Source: Azophilus sp965116165
GTDB lineage: Bacteria > Pseudomonadota > Gammaproteobacteria > Pseudomonadales > Azotimanducaceae
Reading direction: 5' to 3'
NCBI GenBank assembly: GCA_965116165.1
Contig: OZ220484.1
Location: 1,984,001 to 2,048,000 of the forward strand
Length of the DNA: 64,000 nt
Each line of letters begins with the position of its first letter. Within the stretch, counting starts at the first letter, position 1. The translations under genes and the position numbers were made by a program. Positions 16,589 through 25,968 of this stretch are shown piece after piece. The notes under the pieces are model-generated. The model ran no database searches. It saw nothing but the letters and a program-made list of their open reading frames with translations, and had not been told where the DNA came from.

Positions 16589-18460
16589 ATGTTGGACCAC
16601 CCGGAACATTTCGACGTTATTGTGATCGGCGGCGGTCACGCCGGAACCGAAGCGGCGCTTGCCGCGGCCCGCCTGGGCGCAGCGACGCTGCTGCTGACCC
16701 AGAGCATCGAGACGATCGGCCAGATGTCCTGCAACCCGGCCATTGGCGGCATCGGCAAGAGTCATCTGGTGCGTGAGGTCGATGCGCTCGATGGCGCCAT
16801 GGCCCGGGCGGCGGACGCCGCGGGCATCCAGTTCCGTGTGCTCAACGCGAGCAAGGGCGCCGCCGTGCGCGCGACCCGGGCTCAGGCTGATCGAATCCTG
16901 TACCGCAACGCCGTGCGCGGCATCGTCGAAAGGCAGGAGAACCTGCGGATATTCCAGCAGTCGGTGGTCGATCTTTTGGTTGAGGGCGAAGCCGTTACGG
17001 GTGTTGTCACGGCGATGGGGTTGTGTTTCCGGGCACCGGCCGTGGTGCTGACCACCGGCACCTTTCTCGGCGGTAAAATTCATATTGGCCCGCAGGCGCA
17101 AGCCGGTGGACGCGCCGGTGACGCGCCCGCCAATGCCCTGGCCGAACGTTTGCGGGCGCTGCCCTTCCGGATTGGGCGCCTCAAAACCGGTACGCCGCCG
17201 CGCATCGACCGGCGCACGATGGACTTTTCCGTGCTCGCCGAGCAACCGGGCGACGAGCCGGTGCCGAGCCTCTCTTTTCTGCCGGGTCCGCACCCGCAAC
17301 AGGTTTCCTGTTACATCGCGGAAACCAATGCAACCACGCACGAGATTATCCGTGCGGCCCTTGATCGCAGCCCGCTGTTCACCGGGGCCATCGAGGGGCC
17401 GGGGCCGCGCTACTGTCCGAGCATCGAAGACAAGGTGGTTCGCTTCGCCGAGCGGCGGCGGCATCAAATTTTTGTTGAGCCGGAGGGTTTAAACGCCACG
17501 GAACTTTATCCGAACGGCATTTCCACGAGCCTGCCCTTCGATGTGCAGATCGCCATGGTGCGATCGATCCACGGCTTTGAACGTGCCCATATCACCCGTC
17601 CCGGCTATGCCATCGAATACGATTTCTTCGACCCTCGCGACCTTCAATATTCGCTGGAAACCCGTGCCATCGCGGGGCTCTTTTTCGCGGGCCAAATCAA
17701 CGGTACCACCGGCTACGAGGAAGCCGCGGCCCAGGGGCTCCTGGCCGGGCTCAACGCCGCCCGCAAGGTTCAGGGACGCTCCGCCTGGCATCCGCGCCGG
17801 GACGAAGCCTATATCGGGGTGATGATCGACGATCTCATCAGCCTCGGTGCCACCGAACCCTACCGGATGTTCACCAGCCGCGCCGAGTTTCGGCTGCGCT
17901 TGCGGGAGGACAACGCCGATATGCGGTTGACGGCCATCGGTCGCGACCTGGGGCTTGTCGGCGGGGAAAGGTGGTGTGCCTATGAGCGCAAATGCGCCGC
18001 TCGGGAGCGCCTGCTCGCCCGCCTCAAAAGCGAACTCGTGCGGCCCGGCAGCGATACCGCCCGCCTGCTCGAAGAATGCTCCGGAACAAAGCTCGGCGGC
18101 GAGGTGCGGCTAATCGACTATCTCAAGCGTCCGGAGGCGGCCATTGGCCACGCCGTTTGTGTGCTTGGCGATACGGATGCGGACGCGGAGCTTCTGCGGC
18201 AGGTTGAAACCGAAGTGAAATACGCGGGCTATGTGCGGCGCCAGGATGCGGAGATCGCCAAGATTCGGCGCAACGAGAACATCCCGTTGCCCGGTACGCT
18301 CGATTATCGTTCGATGCCGGGGCTTTCCATGGAGTTGCAGCAGAAACTCGAAGAGACCCGCCCCGCCACGCTCGCTCGGGCGGCGCGCATCCCGGGAATG
18401 ACCCCGGCGGGGGTCTCGGTTTTGTTGGTGCACGCGAGTCGAGAGTGCGGGCTGGAATGA
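16589..18460 (+). CDS. mnmG: tRNA uridine-34 carboxymethylaminomethyl modification enzyme MnmG
   Basis: MnmG is the FAD-dependent partner of MnmE. I choose ATG 16589 (MLDHPEHFDVIVIGGGHAGT), giving 623 residues against about 629 in E. coli; the frame opens earlier at 16490. The dinucleotide-binding GGGHAGTEAA lies at residues 14-23, followed by QMSCNPAIGGIGKSHL and NASKGAAVRATRAQADR. The C-terminus carries the MnmE-interacting helical domain. The rsmG start overlaps its stop (ATGA). Confidence 0.97.
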   Translation: MLDHPEHFDVIVIGGGHAGTEAALAAARLGAATLLLTQSIETIGQMSCNPAIGGIGKSHLVREVDALDGAMARAADAAGIQFRVLNASKGAAVRATRAQADRILYRNAVRGIVERQENLRIFQQSVVDLLVEGEAVTGVVTAMGLCFRAPAVVLTTGTFLGGKIHIGPQAQAGGRAGDAPANALAERLRALPFRIGRLKTGTPPRIDRRTMDFSVLAEQPGDEPVPSLSFLPGPHPQQVSCYIAETNATTHEIIRAALDRSPLFTGAIEGPGPRYCPSIEDKVVRFAERRRHQIFVEPEGLNATELYPNGISTSLPFDVQIAMVRSIHGFERAHITRPGYAIEYDFFDPRDLQYSLETRAIAGLFFAGQINGTTGYEEAAAQGLLAGLNAARKVQGRSAWHPRRDEAYIGVMIDDLISLGATEPYRMFTSRAEFRLRLREDNADMRLTAIGRDLGLVGGERWCAYERKCAARERLLARLKSELVRPGSDTARLLEECSGTKLGGEVRLIDYLKRPEAAIGHAVCVLGDTDADAELLRQVETEVKYAGYVRRQDAEIAKIRRNENIPLPGTLDYRSMPGLSMELQQKLEETRPATLARAARIPGMTPAGVSVLLVHASRECGLE

Positions 18461-19203
18461 GTCGATGGGGGAGCGCTGGCGCATTCGGGTTAAATCCTGT
18501 GCCAACGGCTCCGGCGATGCCGGAACCCGCATTACCGGAACCCGCAATATTAGAACGCATTGGGGCGCCGCTCGGCGACGAACAGTTGCGCACACTGGCA
18601 TCCTATGTCGCTCTCGTGGCGCGCTGGAATGTCGTGGCGGGGTTGGTATCCGGTGCCGACCTCAACCGCTTCGCCCACCGGCATCTGGTCGATAGCCTGC
18701 TTCTGGCGCCCCTGATTCGGGAACGGGCGTCGCAGAGCTTTAGGCCCGCTTGCGGCGCGCCCCCAATCGCCGATTTTGGTTCCGGGGCGGGGCTTCCGGG
18801 CGTTCCCCTGGCCATCGCCCTGCCCTCCATTGCCTTCCGCCTGGTTGATCGCAGCGAAAAGAAAACCCGCTTCCTGCGGCGGGTACGCGATGAACTTGAT
18901 TTGCCGAACCTTAGCGTGTTCCACGGGGATCTGGGCGAGCTGCCCCGGCGCAGCTTGGGTGCCGTGGTGGCGCGGGCGGCGATGCCGGTATCGAAACTGT
19001 GGCCCCATGCGCGGGCTGCGCTGGCATCGGGCGGTTATCTTCTGGCCGCGGACAGAATCGTGCATTCCCGATACGCGCCGGACGATGAGCCACCCAGTGG
19101 TTGCGAGGGCGCGGCCGTTCGGCGCCATTGGCTCCACATTCCGGAATTCGACGCCTGGCATGGTGTGTTGGAGATGGAGGAGGCAAACGCTTGGCCCGGG
19201 TGA
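18457..19203 (+). CDS. rsmG: 16S rRNA 7-methylguanosine methyltransferase RsmG
   Basis: RsmG (GidB) methylates G527 of 16S rRNA. The ATG at 18457 overlaps the mnmG stop in an ATGA arrangement and gives 248 residues; family members are about 210, the excess being a Pro/Ala-rich N-terminal extension of some 30 residues. The SAM-binding core is ADFGSGAGLPGVPLAIALP at about 105-123, with VDRSEKKTRFLRRV and VVARAAMPVSKL after it. Its 3' end overlaps the parA start. Confidence 0.95.
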   Translation: MSRWGSAGAFGLNPVPTAPAMPEPALPEPAILERIGAPLGDEQLRTLASYVALVARWNVVAGLVSGADLNRFAHRHLVDSLLLAPLIRERASQSFRPACGAPPIADFGSGAGLPGVPLAIALPSIAFRLVDRSEKKTRFLRRVRDELDLPNLSVFHGDLGELPRRSLGAVVARAAMPVSKLWPHARAALASGGYLLAADRIVHSRYAPDDEPPSGCEGAAVRRHWLHIPEFDAWHGVLEMEEANAWPG

Positions 19204-19973
19204 TCGCCGTCGCCAATCAGAAGGGGGGCGTGGGCAAAACAACCACCAGCCTCAATCTTGGCGCATCGCTCGCCGTAAATGGAAAGCGGGTGCTGCTTAT
19301 CGACCTTGACCCGCAGGGCAATGCCACCACCGGTGCCGGCGTCGACAAGGATGGGTTGAAGCGTTCCGTCTACGAATGGCTCATTGAGGCGGCGCTGCCC
19401 GCATCCATCATTTGGAAATGTCCCGGATCGTTCGATATCGCCCCCGCGAATGGCGACCTTACCGCTGCGGAGGTCGCGCTGCTTGGCGAGGAAAACCGCG
19501 AATTACGCTTGCGCGAACGAATCGCCGGGCTGACATCCCCCTACGACTATGTCTTCATCGATTGCCCACCCACGCTGAACATTCTTACCGTGAATGCATT
19601 GGTGGCGGCGCATGGCGTATTGATTCCGATGCAGTGCGAATACTACGCGCTCGAGGGCTTGTCCGCGTTGCTCGATACCATCGAGCAAGTCCGCGGCCGC
19701 GCCAACCCGAGCCTCGCCGTCGAGGGCCTGCTGCGTACGATGTACGACCCGCGCAACAGGCTGACCCAGGAGGTATCCAGCCAGCTTCTGGAATATTTTG
19801 GCGATCAAGTATTCCGCACGGTGATACCGCGCAACATTCGCCTTGCGGAAGCCCCGAGTCATGGGCGCCCTGTGGTTTTCTACGACCGCCTTTCCCGGGG
19901 CGCAACCGCCTATTTGGCGCTGGCCGGCGAACTATCCCGAAAGCACGGCGAAGCTCCGGCCGCTGTCGTGTAG
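19191..19973 (+). CDS. parA: Chromosome partitioning ATPase ParA
   Basis: ParA (Soj) is a deviant Walker ATPase that moves ParB-parS complexes. The start is taken as TTG 19191, preceded at 7 bp by a strong GGAGGAGG; this gives 260 residues beginning (M)ARVIAVANQKGGVGKTT. The signature KGGVGKTT, the switch DLDPQGNATTGAG and the DCPPTLNILTVNAL segment are intact. It overlaps the end of rsmG and precedes parB by 305 bp, longer than usual because of an insertion remnant. Confidence 0.96.
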   Translation: MARVIAVANQKGGVGKTTTSLNLGASLAVNGKRVLLIDLDPQGNATTGAGVDKDGLKRSVYEWLIEAALPASIIWKCPGSFDIAPANGDLTAAEVALLGEENRELRLRERIAGLTSPYDYVFIDCPPTLNILTVNALVAAHGVLIPMQCEYYALEGLSALLDTIEQVRGRANPSLAVEGLLRTMYDPRNRLTQEVSSQLLEYFGDQVFRTVIPRNIRLAEAPSHGRPVVFYDRLSRGATAYLALAGELSRKHGEAPAAVV

Positions 19974-20224
19974 GCGCGAACGGCGAAGATCGTTATTCTT
20001 GTTGAGCCACGGCATACCCCGACCCGCCCATCGCATCCGGGATCATGCATTTGACAAAACGACTCAAAATTGTGAGTGCTTGCGCATTCGCGATGTTCCA
20101 CCCTATGGCGACCCCTCTCATCTTAAAAATCAATAGTTTAAGAAATGAAGTAGGTCTCCTACAACTGCGCGGCCGCGCCTTGCCCGGAACGCTCCCGCCG
20201 CCACTGATGCGGTATTATCAGTTG

Positions 20225-20262
20225 GATGGAGCACTAGGATCATAGGATTAATCAGAGGTTCC
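20225..20262. repeat. Degenerate family 1 MITE, right end only
   Basis: GGATTAATCAGAGGTTCC at 20245-20262 followed by TTAA matches the right end of the family 1 elements, and the preceding bases resemble their interior loosely. A TTAA at 20138-20141 could mark the left target duplicate, but the adjoining sequence does not match the left terminal repeat convincingly. The remaining parA-parB spacer (19974-20224) holds no gene that I can support. Confidence 0.5.
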
Positions 20263-20278
20263 TTAAGGTTGGAACAAT

Positions 20279-21136
20279 ATGAGCAATAAGCGCTTGGGCA
20301 AAGGGCTCGGGGCGCTATTGAGCCCAAACATTGCCACCCCGGAAGCGGATGTCGCGGGCCAGACGACGGTGGCGCTTGCGGAGATTCATCCAGGCCGCTA
20401 TCAACCCCGGCGCTCTTTCGACGAGGAGGGCCTTGCCGAGCTCGCGCAATCGATCCGCGCGCAAGGACTGATGCAGCCGGTGCTGCTGCGCTCCCGGCCC
20501 CAGGGCGGCTATGAACTCGTTGCCGGCGAACGGCGTTGGCGCGCCGCGCGAATGGCGGGGTTGACCACCGTGCCGGCGGTGATCAGAGATGTTACCGATC
20601 AGCAGGCCTCGGTGATGGCGCTGATTGAAAATATCCAGCGCGAAGACCTGCGGCCGCTCGACGAGGCGGCCGCCCTGCGGCGTCTGCACGATGAATTCGG
20701 ATTAACCCATCAAGAGGTGGCGGATGCGGTGGGCAAATCGCGTACCGCGGTCACCAATACCCTGCGCCTGCTGAGTCTTGAGGAGACGGTGCGCAACCTG
20801 CTGAACGAAGGCTCCCTGGACATGGGCCACGCCCGGGCACTGGTTCCGTTGCCCACCGGCATTCAGGCCGGTGCGGCGCAAACCATTGTGGAAAAGGGCC
20901 TGAACGTGCGTCAGGCCGAGGCGTTGGTGCGCCGGCTCTTGGAAGGTGGCCGCGAAAAGCCGCGGCCCGGGGTAAGGGATAAGGATCCGGACACCTTGGC
21001 CCTGGAACGATCATTGACCGAGCGAATCGGTGCGCCGGTATTGATCAGCCACAACGCAAAGGGCGGGGGCAAGGTCACCATCAGCTATGCTTCCCTCGAC
21101 GAGCTTGAGGGCGTTCTAAGGCGGATGCGCTCGTGA
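20279..21136 (+). CDS. parB: Chromosome partitioning protein ParB
   Basis: ParB is the CTP-dependent clamp that loads at parS. The 285-residue protein has the N-terminal CTP-binding motifs GERRWRAARMAGL and ENIQREDLRPLDEA, a helix-turn-helix (THQEVADAVGKSRTAVTNTL) near residues 145-165, and a C-terminal dimerisation region ending EGVLRRMRS. Perfect and near-perfect parS sites lie in recF. Immediately after its stop the sequence becomes island DNA, so this is the left junction of the type I island. Confidence 0.97.
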   Translation: MSNKRLGKGLGALLSPNIATPEADVAGQTTVALAEIHPGRYQPRRSFDEEGLAELAQSIRAQGLMQPVLLRSRPQGGYELVAGERRWRAARMAGLTTVPAVIRDVTDQQASVMALIENIQREDLRPLDEAAALRRLHDEFGLTHQEVADAVGKSRTAVTNTLRLLSLEETVRNLLNEGSLDMGHARALVPLPTGIQAGAAQTIVEKGLNVRQAEALVRRLLEGGREKPRPGVRDKDPDTLALERSLTERIGAPVLISHNAKGGGKVTISYASLDELEGVLRRMRS

Positions 21137-21139
21137 AGG

Positions 21140-21883
21140 TTGAAGCAACGAGCGCCGGGTGGGCCACCGTCGGTCACACTCAATCGACCCGAAGTTCGCA
21201 ATGGGTGGATCGAGAAACCGCGTGGCGGCTTGCTGAGACGTTCCAGCGTTGATATCGCCGGCATGCAATGGGACTGGATACGCGGTAGCCGCGCGGTGTT
21301 GCCCGATAGCAAGACCGGATCGAAGGCGGTCCAGCTTCCGCCGCCCGCAAGGGCGGTGCTCAACACCCTGCCGCGCGAAGGACGCTTGGTCTTCCCGAAC
21401 AGTAAGGGCAACGGCCCGATGACCGACCTCGGCTTGCGCTGGCAGAAGCTGCGCGGTCTTGCCGGACTGGACGATGTGCGCCTCCACGACTGCCGCGACA
21501 CCTGGGCCTCGCAGGGCGTCATGAACGGCGTCGGGCTCACCACGGTCGGACGGCTGCTCGGACACCGCCAGCGAGAGACCACCGCGATCTACGCCCATCT
21601 CGACGATGGCGCTCTGTGGGACGCCGCTGCGCAGGCCGCGGCCGTCATCGCTCGCGCCATGGGGTACATGGCCGAGGCGCCTCCAATGCCGGACGGGGCG
21701 GAACACGGCAACATATTGGCCGCGTTGCCCGAGTTCTCGTTCACCGGCGGACCGTCCCCTCAACCCGAGGGGGAGCGAACGCCCCTCTGCGTGAGACCCG
21801 AGGGGACCGAGCGGACGGACGGCATCGAGTTGGATGATGACCCGGATACGTCGACCGGACACCCGATCCCGGACTGGTTGTGA
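21140..21883 (+). pseudogene. N-terminally truncated tyrosine-recombinase integrase
   Basis: From about 21255 the frame matches the catalytic domain of phage-type integrases: IAGMQWDWI, LPDSKTGSKAVQLPP, LHDCRDTWASQGV (H-x-x-R box) and TVGRLLGHRQRETTAIYAHL with the candidate catalytic Tyr. The N-terminal arm- and core-binding domains and the first catalytic Arg are missing, and the first 35 residues do not look like an integrase. It begins 3 bp after parB and probably marks the edge of a once-mobile island. The remaining spacer to hsdM (21884-22114) has no gene I can support. Confidence 0.72.
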
Positions 21884-22114
21884 CCTCGATCCCATTGTCC
21901 GTTGACCGGACGGCAAATCGGGCGACAGGGAGCCATCCGGCCCATGAGCCGCTATCATGTTGATCCGCCGCGCAGCGTCGGCTACGAGAGAGTGCCGACA
22001 TAGCGTTCTGCGGGATAGCCAACCGCTCGGGCCGCGTCGGACAGGCCCAACGTGGCGTTCATGGGGCCGGGCGGCAAACTGCGTCTCCGTGGGAAAGTAA
22101 CGGTCAGGGGCCAC

Positions 22115-23671
22115 ATGGCAAAGCAGGCGACCAACAACGGTGCCAATCTCGGGTTCGAGGCGCAGCTCTGGGCCGCGGCGGACAAGTTGCGCGGCAACAT
22201 GGAACCGTCCGACTACAAGCATGTCGCCCTCGGGCTGATCTTCCTCAAGTATATCTCCGACGCCTTCGAGGCCAAGCGGGCGGAACTGCTCGCGGAAGAC
22301 CTGGCCGACCCGGAGGATCCGGAGGAATACCTTGCCGAGAACGTTTTCTGGGTTCCGAAGAAGGCGCGGTGGTCTTACCTACAGGCCAGAGCCAGGCAGT
22401 CGGCCATCGGCAAGGACATCGATGACGCCATGCTGGCGATCGAGGCCCGGAACGCATCGCTCAAGGGGGTCCTGCCCAAGGACTACGCCCGCCCGGCGCT
22501 CAACAAGGTGATGCTCGGCGAACTGATCGATCTCGTGAGCGGGATCGGCATGGCCGAGGAGGCCGACCGCTCCCGCGACATCCTCGGGCGGGTCTACGAG
22601 TACTTCCTGGGCGGCTTCGCCGGAGCGGAGGGCAAGCGCGGCGGCGAGTTCTACACGCCGCGTTCCGTCGTCTGCCTGCTGGTGGAGATGCTGGAGCCCT
22701 ACAAGGGCCGCGTCTACGACCCGTGCTGCGGTTCCGGCGGCATGTTCGTGCAGTCCGAGAGCTTCGTCGAGGAGCATGGCGGGCGCATCGGCGACATCGC
22801 GATCTACGGACAGGAGAGCAACTACACGACCTGGCGGCTCGCCAGGATGAACCTCGCGGTGCGAGGCATCGACGCCGACATCCGCTGGAACAACGAGGGC
22901 AGCTTCCACAAGGATGAACTGCCGGACCTCAGGGCCGACTTCATCCTCGCCAATCCGCCGTTCAACGTCTCCGATTGGGGCGGCGATCGGCTGCGGGAGG
23001 ATGCCCGCTGGACGTTCGGCGTCCCGCCCGCGGGCAACGCCAACTATGCCTGGCTCCAGCACATCCATCATCACCTCGCCCCGAACGGGACGGCGGGCGT
23101 GGTGCTCGCCAACGGCTCCATGTCCTCGGCACAGTCCGGCGAAGGCGATATCCGCCGCGCCCTGGTCGAGGGCGACGCGGTGGGCTGCATGATCGCGCTG
23201 CCGGGGCAACTCTTCTACTCGACCCAGATTCCCGCGTGCCTCTGGTTCCTGACGCGCAACAAGAATCCGGGAGGGGACTGTCGCGACCGGCGCGGGGAAG
23301 TGCTGTTCATCGACGCCCGCACGCTCGGGCGCATGGTCGACCGCACCCGGAGGGAGCTCTCCGACGAGGACATTGCCCGGATCACCGATACGTACCACGC
23401 TTGGCGGGGCGCGCCGGACACGCTCCCCTACGATGACGAACCGGGATTTTGCAAGTCCGCCACGCTGGAGGAGATCAGGGAATATAATCACATCCTCACG
23501 CCCGGCCGCTATGTCGGCGCGGCGGCGCAGGAGGACGACGGCGAACCCTTCAAGGACAGGATGAAGCGCCTCGCCGCGCAACTGCGCGAGCAGCAGGCCG
23601 AGGGGGCGCGGCTGGACGCGGCGATTGAGAAGAATCTCCAGGCGCTGGGCTTTGGGGGTGGCGAGGCATGA
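22115..23671 (+). CDS. hsdM: Type I restriction-modification DNA methyltransferase HsdM
   Basis: HsdM methylates adenine in the site chosen by HsdS. ATG 22115 (MAKQATNNGANLGFEAQLWA) gives 518 residues. The N-terminal helical domain has DKLRGNMEPSDYKHVALGLI; motif I is DPCCGSGGMF near residue 207 and motif IV is NPPF near 281, typical of gamma-type N6-adenine methyltransferases. All motifs are intact. The next gene overlaps its stop by 4 bp, so the island operon is tightly coupled. Confidence 0.96.
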   Translation: MAKQATNNGANLGFEAQLWAAADKLRGNMEPSDYKHVALGLIFLKYISDAFEAKRAELLAEDLADPEDPEEYLAENVFWVPKKARWSYLQARARQSAIGKDIDDAMLAIEARNASLKGVLPKDYARPALNKVMLGELIDLVSGIGMAEEADRSRDILGRVYEYFLGGFAGAEGKRGGEFYTPRSVVCLLVEMLEPYKGRVYDPCCGSGGMFVQSESFVEEHGGRIGDIAIYGQESNYTTWRLARMNLAVRGIDADIRWNNEGSFHKDELPDLRADFILANPPFNVSDWGGDRLREDARWTFGVPPAGNANYAWLQHIHHHLAPNGTAGVVLANGSMSSAQSGEGDIRRALVEGDAVGCMIALPGQLFYSTQIPACLWFLTRNKNPGGDCRDRRGEVLFIDARTLGRMVDRTRRELSDEDIARITDTYHAWRGAPDTLPYDDEPGFCKSATLEEIREYNHILTPGRYVGAAAQEDDGEPFKDRMKRLAAQLREQQAEGARLDAAIEKNLQALGFGGGEA

Positions 23672-23889
23672 GTATGACGGTCGCGGAATTGATCGAGCTG
23701 CTTGGCGGCTATCCGCCCGTGCTGCGTGTCGTGGTGGATGGCTACGAAGAGGGTTACGATGATCTGTCTCCCGAGCGCATGATTGTGAAGAAGATCCACC
23801 TCGATACGGGAATGGAGTTCTGGCAGGGAAGGCACGGCGACCCGGAAGGGTTGCCCGGCGGGAAGCCGGATGCGGCCGGCGCCGTTTAG
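23668..23889 (+). CDS. Small protein of unknown function in the hsd operon
   Basis: This 73-residue product starts in an ATGA overlap with the hsdM stop, which supports translation. It reads MSMTVAELIELLGGYPP, VVVDGYEEGYDDL, and KIHLDTGMEFWQGRHGDP. The GYEEGYDDL segment is a recurrent pattern in small proteins near restriction loci as far as I recall, but I cannot assign a function. No membrane segment or catalytic motif is visible. Confidence 0.62.
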   Translation: MSMTVAELIELLGGYPPVLRVVVDGYEEGYDDLSPERMIVKKIHLDTGMEFWQGRHGDPEGLPGGKPDAAGAV

Positions 23890-23941
23890 GTGCTGGTCTT
23901 GCGCCGCTCTTCCTGGTGAAAGCGGCGCGGAGGGGCTGTTC

Positions 23942-24358
23942 ATGATCGATTACGGGAAATTCGAGTTGTCCCTGAAACGCCTGAAGGAACAACATGACAA
24001 CTACCAGTCGCCGGACGAAGGACTATCCGAACTGACCCAGGAAGGGGTCGCCGAGTCGGTCATTCAGCGCTTCGAGACCTGCTACGACTGCTTGTGGAAA
24101 GTGCTGAAAAGATACCTTAATGAGAAACTCGGTATTGCCGAAGTGCCCAACAGTCCCAAGCCTCTCTTCAGGCTTGCACATGAAAACAGCCTGTTCGCTT
24201 CTCCGTTGGAAGATTGGCTTGAATATGCGGAAGCGCGCATCAATACGTCGCACGATTACGACGGCGAGAAGGCGAAAGCCTGCTTGGCATTGATGCCCAC
24301 GTTTATCGACGATGCCATAGGCCTTTACCAGACGATGACCGAGCAAATATGGGAATAA
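23942..24358 (+). CDS. HEPN-domain protein, HI0074 family (HepT-like)
   Basis: This is a 138-residue all-helical protein of the nucleotidyltransferase substrate-binding (HI0074/HEPN) family. GGAGGGG lies upstream of ATG 23942. It starts MIDYGKFELSLKRLKEQ and contains R99-INTS-H104-D-Y106, the RX4HXY motif of HepT toxins, in which the Arg and His form an RNase site and the Tyr is the residue modified by the MNT partner. The next gene, overlapping by 10 bp, begins with the matching MNT domain. The pair therefore looks like a complete HEPN-MNT toxin-antitoxin module placed between hsdM and hsdS. Confidence 0.87.
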   Translation: MIDYGKFELSLKRLKEQHDNYQSPDEGLSELTQEGVAESVIQRFETCYDCLWKVLKRYLNEKLGIAEVPNSPKPLFRLAHENSLFASPLEDWLEYAEARINTSHDYDGEKAKACLALMPTFIDDAIGLYQTMTEQIWE

Positions 24359-25968
24359 ACTTCTCCATAGACATCACCGTCGGGCAACGCAAAGATATTT
24401 TGGCGTTGCTCGAATGCCATCTCCCGGACACCAAGGCTTGGGCGTACGGCTCCCGCGTCAGTTGGACCTCTCGCCCCCAATCCGACATCGATATGGTGGT
24501 GTTCACGACGCCCGAACAGAAACGCGCCGTTTCCGACCTCCGGGAAGCGTTTGAGGAAAGCAGTCTCCCATTCCGGGTGGACCTGTTCGTCTGGGATGAC
24601 GTGCCGGGCTCCTTCCGGAAGCAAATTGAGCGGAACCATGTGGTACTGGCCAAACCGTCAGTTCCTGCCAATCGTTGGCACAGGATGCGACTTGGCGAAT
24701 GCACCGTAATGAATGAAGCAACATATTCCCCGAAGGAAGATTGGCCATTTGTCAATTACCTTGATACAGGCAGCATCACGGATAACCGAATAGAGAGGAT
24801 TCAATGCCTGAAGCTGAATAAAGACAAGCTGCCTGACCGTGCGCGTCGCAAAATTGAACCGGGCGACATCGTATTCTCAACCGTCCGGCCCAATCAGAGG
24901 CACTTCGGATTGCTACGGGATGTCCCAGAGAATTTTCTCGCATCTACTGGCTTTGCGGTGTTTCGTGCGCGTGAAGACATTGCTGACACTGGTTTCATCT
25001 ATTGGTTTCTTGTTCAGGAACGAATCATCAACCAGCTTCATACCATTGCCGAACACAGCACTTCGGCTTATCCGTCAATAAGACCCTCGGATATCAAAAA
25101 TCTGAACATCGATTTACCTCCCCTCCCCGAACAGCGCGCCATTGCGGGCATCCTTAGCGCGCTGGACGACAAGATCGCGTTGAACCGCCGCATGAACGAG
25201 ACGCTGGAGGCGATGGCACGGGCGATTTTCAAGGACTGGTTCGTCGATTTCGGGCCGGTCCGGGCGAAGAGGGAAGGTCGCGACCCCTATCTGCCTCCCG
25301 AAATATGGAAACTGTTTCCCGATGCGCTTGACGACGAGGAGAAGCCAGTCGGATGGACATTCTCGGAAATCGGCAAGGAGGTTCAAGTCGTCGGTGGTGG
25401 AACTCCCAGCACGAAAGAACCGTCTTACTGGAACGGTGGGGAGCGCCACTGGGCCACCCCAAAGGATCTCTCCAGACTGAAGTCGCCGGTGCTGCTTGAC
25501 ACGGACAGGAAGATTACCGATGCCGGAGTGAGCAAGATAAGCTCCGGACTTTTGCCGGTCGGCACTGTTCTTTTGTCCTCGCGTTCTCCGATTGGCTACC
25601 TCGCTATCGCTGAAGTGCCAACTGCCGTTAAACAAGGGTTCATCGCTATGATTTGCCAGAGGCGGCTTTCAAATATTTTTGTTCTATTCTGGTGCCACAA
25701 GAACCTTGATTACATCAAAGGTATATCAAGTGGTTCGACCTTCGCCGAGATCAGCAAGAAAGTATTTCGCCCGATACCGGTGATCGTCCCGACCGAGCCA
25801 TCGCTTGCTGCCTTTGAGTGCACTATTCGTCTCCTGTATGATCGTATCGTCGCGAACGAGAAGGAATCCGAATCGCTCGCGCAAACCCGCGATCTTCTCC
25901 TCCCCAAGCTCATTTCCGGCGAAATCCGCCTTCGGGGTGCTGAAAAGGAAGACGAGGCCGTAGCATGA
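24349..25968 (+). CDS. hsdS: MNT nucleotidyltransferase fused to type I specificity subunit HsdS
   Basis: The 539-residue protein joins two families in one frame. Residues 1-102 are a minimal nucleotidyltransferase: GSRVSWTSRPQSDID (34-48) is an exact GSX10DXD motif and D78 in PFRVDLF can be the third metal ligand. From about residue 105 HsdS begins, with two target-recognition domains (about 110-255 and 330-490), each followed by a conserved coiled-coil segment (LPPLPEQRAIAGILSALDDK and ESESLAQTRDLLLPKLISGE). HsdS sets DNA specificity for HsdM and HsdR. The MNT part should antagonise the HEPN protein encoded upstream. HsdS proteins are normally about 400 residues without an MNT domain. Confidence 0.9.
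   Translation: MGINFSIDITVGQRKDILALLECHLPDTKAWAYGSRVSWTSRPQSDIDMVVFTTPEQKRAVSDLREAFEESSLPFRVDLFVWDDVPGSFRKQIERNHVVLAKPSVPANRWHRMRLGECTVMNEATYSPKEDWPFVNYLDTGSITDNRIERIQCLKLNKDKLPDRARRKIEPGDIVFSTVRPNQRHFGLLRDVPENFLASTGFAVFRAREDIADTGFIYWFLVQERIINQLHTIAEHSTSAYPSIRPSDIKNLNIDLPPLPEQRAIAGILSALDDKIALNRRMNETLEAMARAIFKDWFVDFGPVRAKREGRDPYLPPEIWKLFPDALDDEEKPVGWTFSEIGKEVQVVGGGTPSTKEPSYWNGGERHWATPKDLSRLKSPVLLDTDRKITDAGVSKISSGLLPVGTVLLSSRSPIGYLAIAEVPTAVKQGFIAMICQRRLSNIFVLFWCHKNLDYIKGISSGSTFAEISKKVFRPIPVIVPTEPSLAAFECTIRLLYDRIVANEKESESLAQTRDLLLPKLISGEIRLRGAEKEDEAVA

Noticed and set aside
16454..17467. 337-codon minus-strand frame opposite mnmG
   Set aside because: It mirrors the strongly conserved mnmG frame in G+C-rich DNA; no domain of its own.
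21982..22200. Minus-strand frame with GLSDAARAVGYPAERYVG resembling a helix-turn-helix
   Set aside because: The similarity is short and the frame overlaps the hsdM start; insufficient to call an excisionase remnant.
22379..23995. 538-codon minus-strand frame opposite hsdM
   Set aside because: It is an antisense shadow; hsdM has all family motifs on the other strand.
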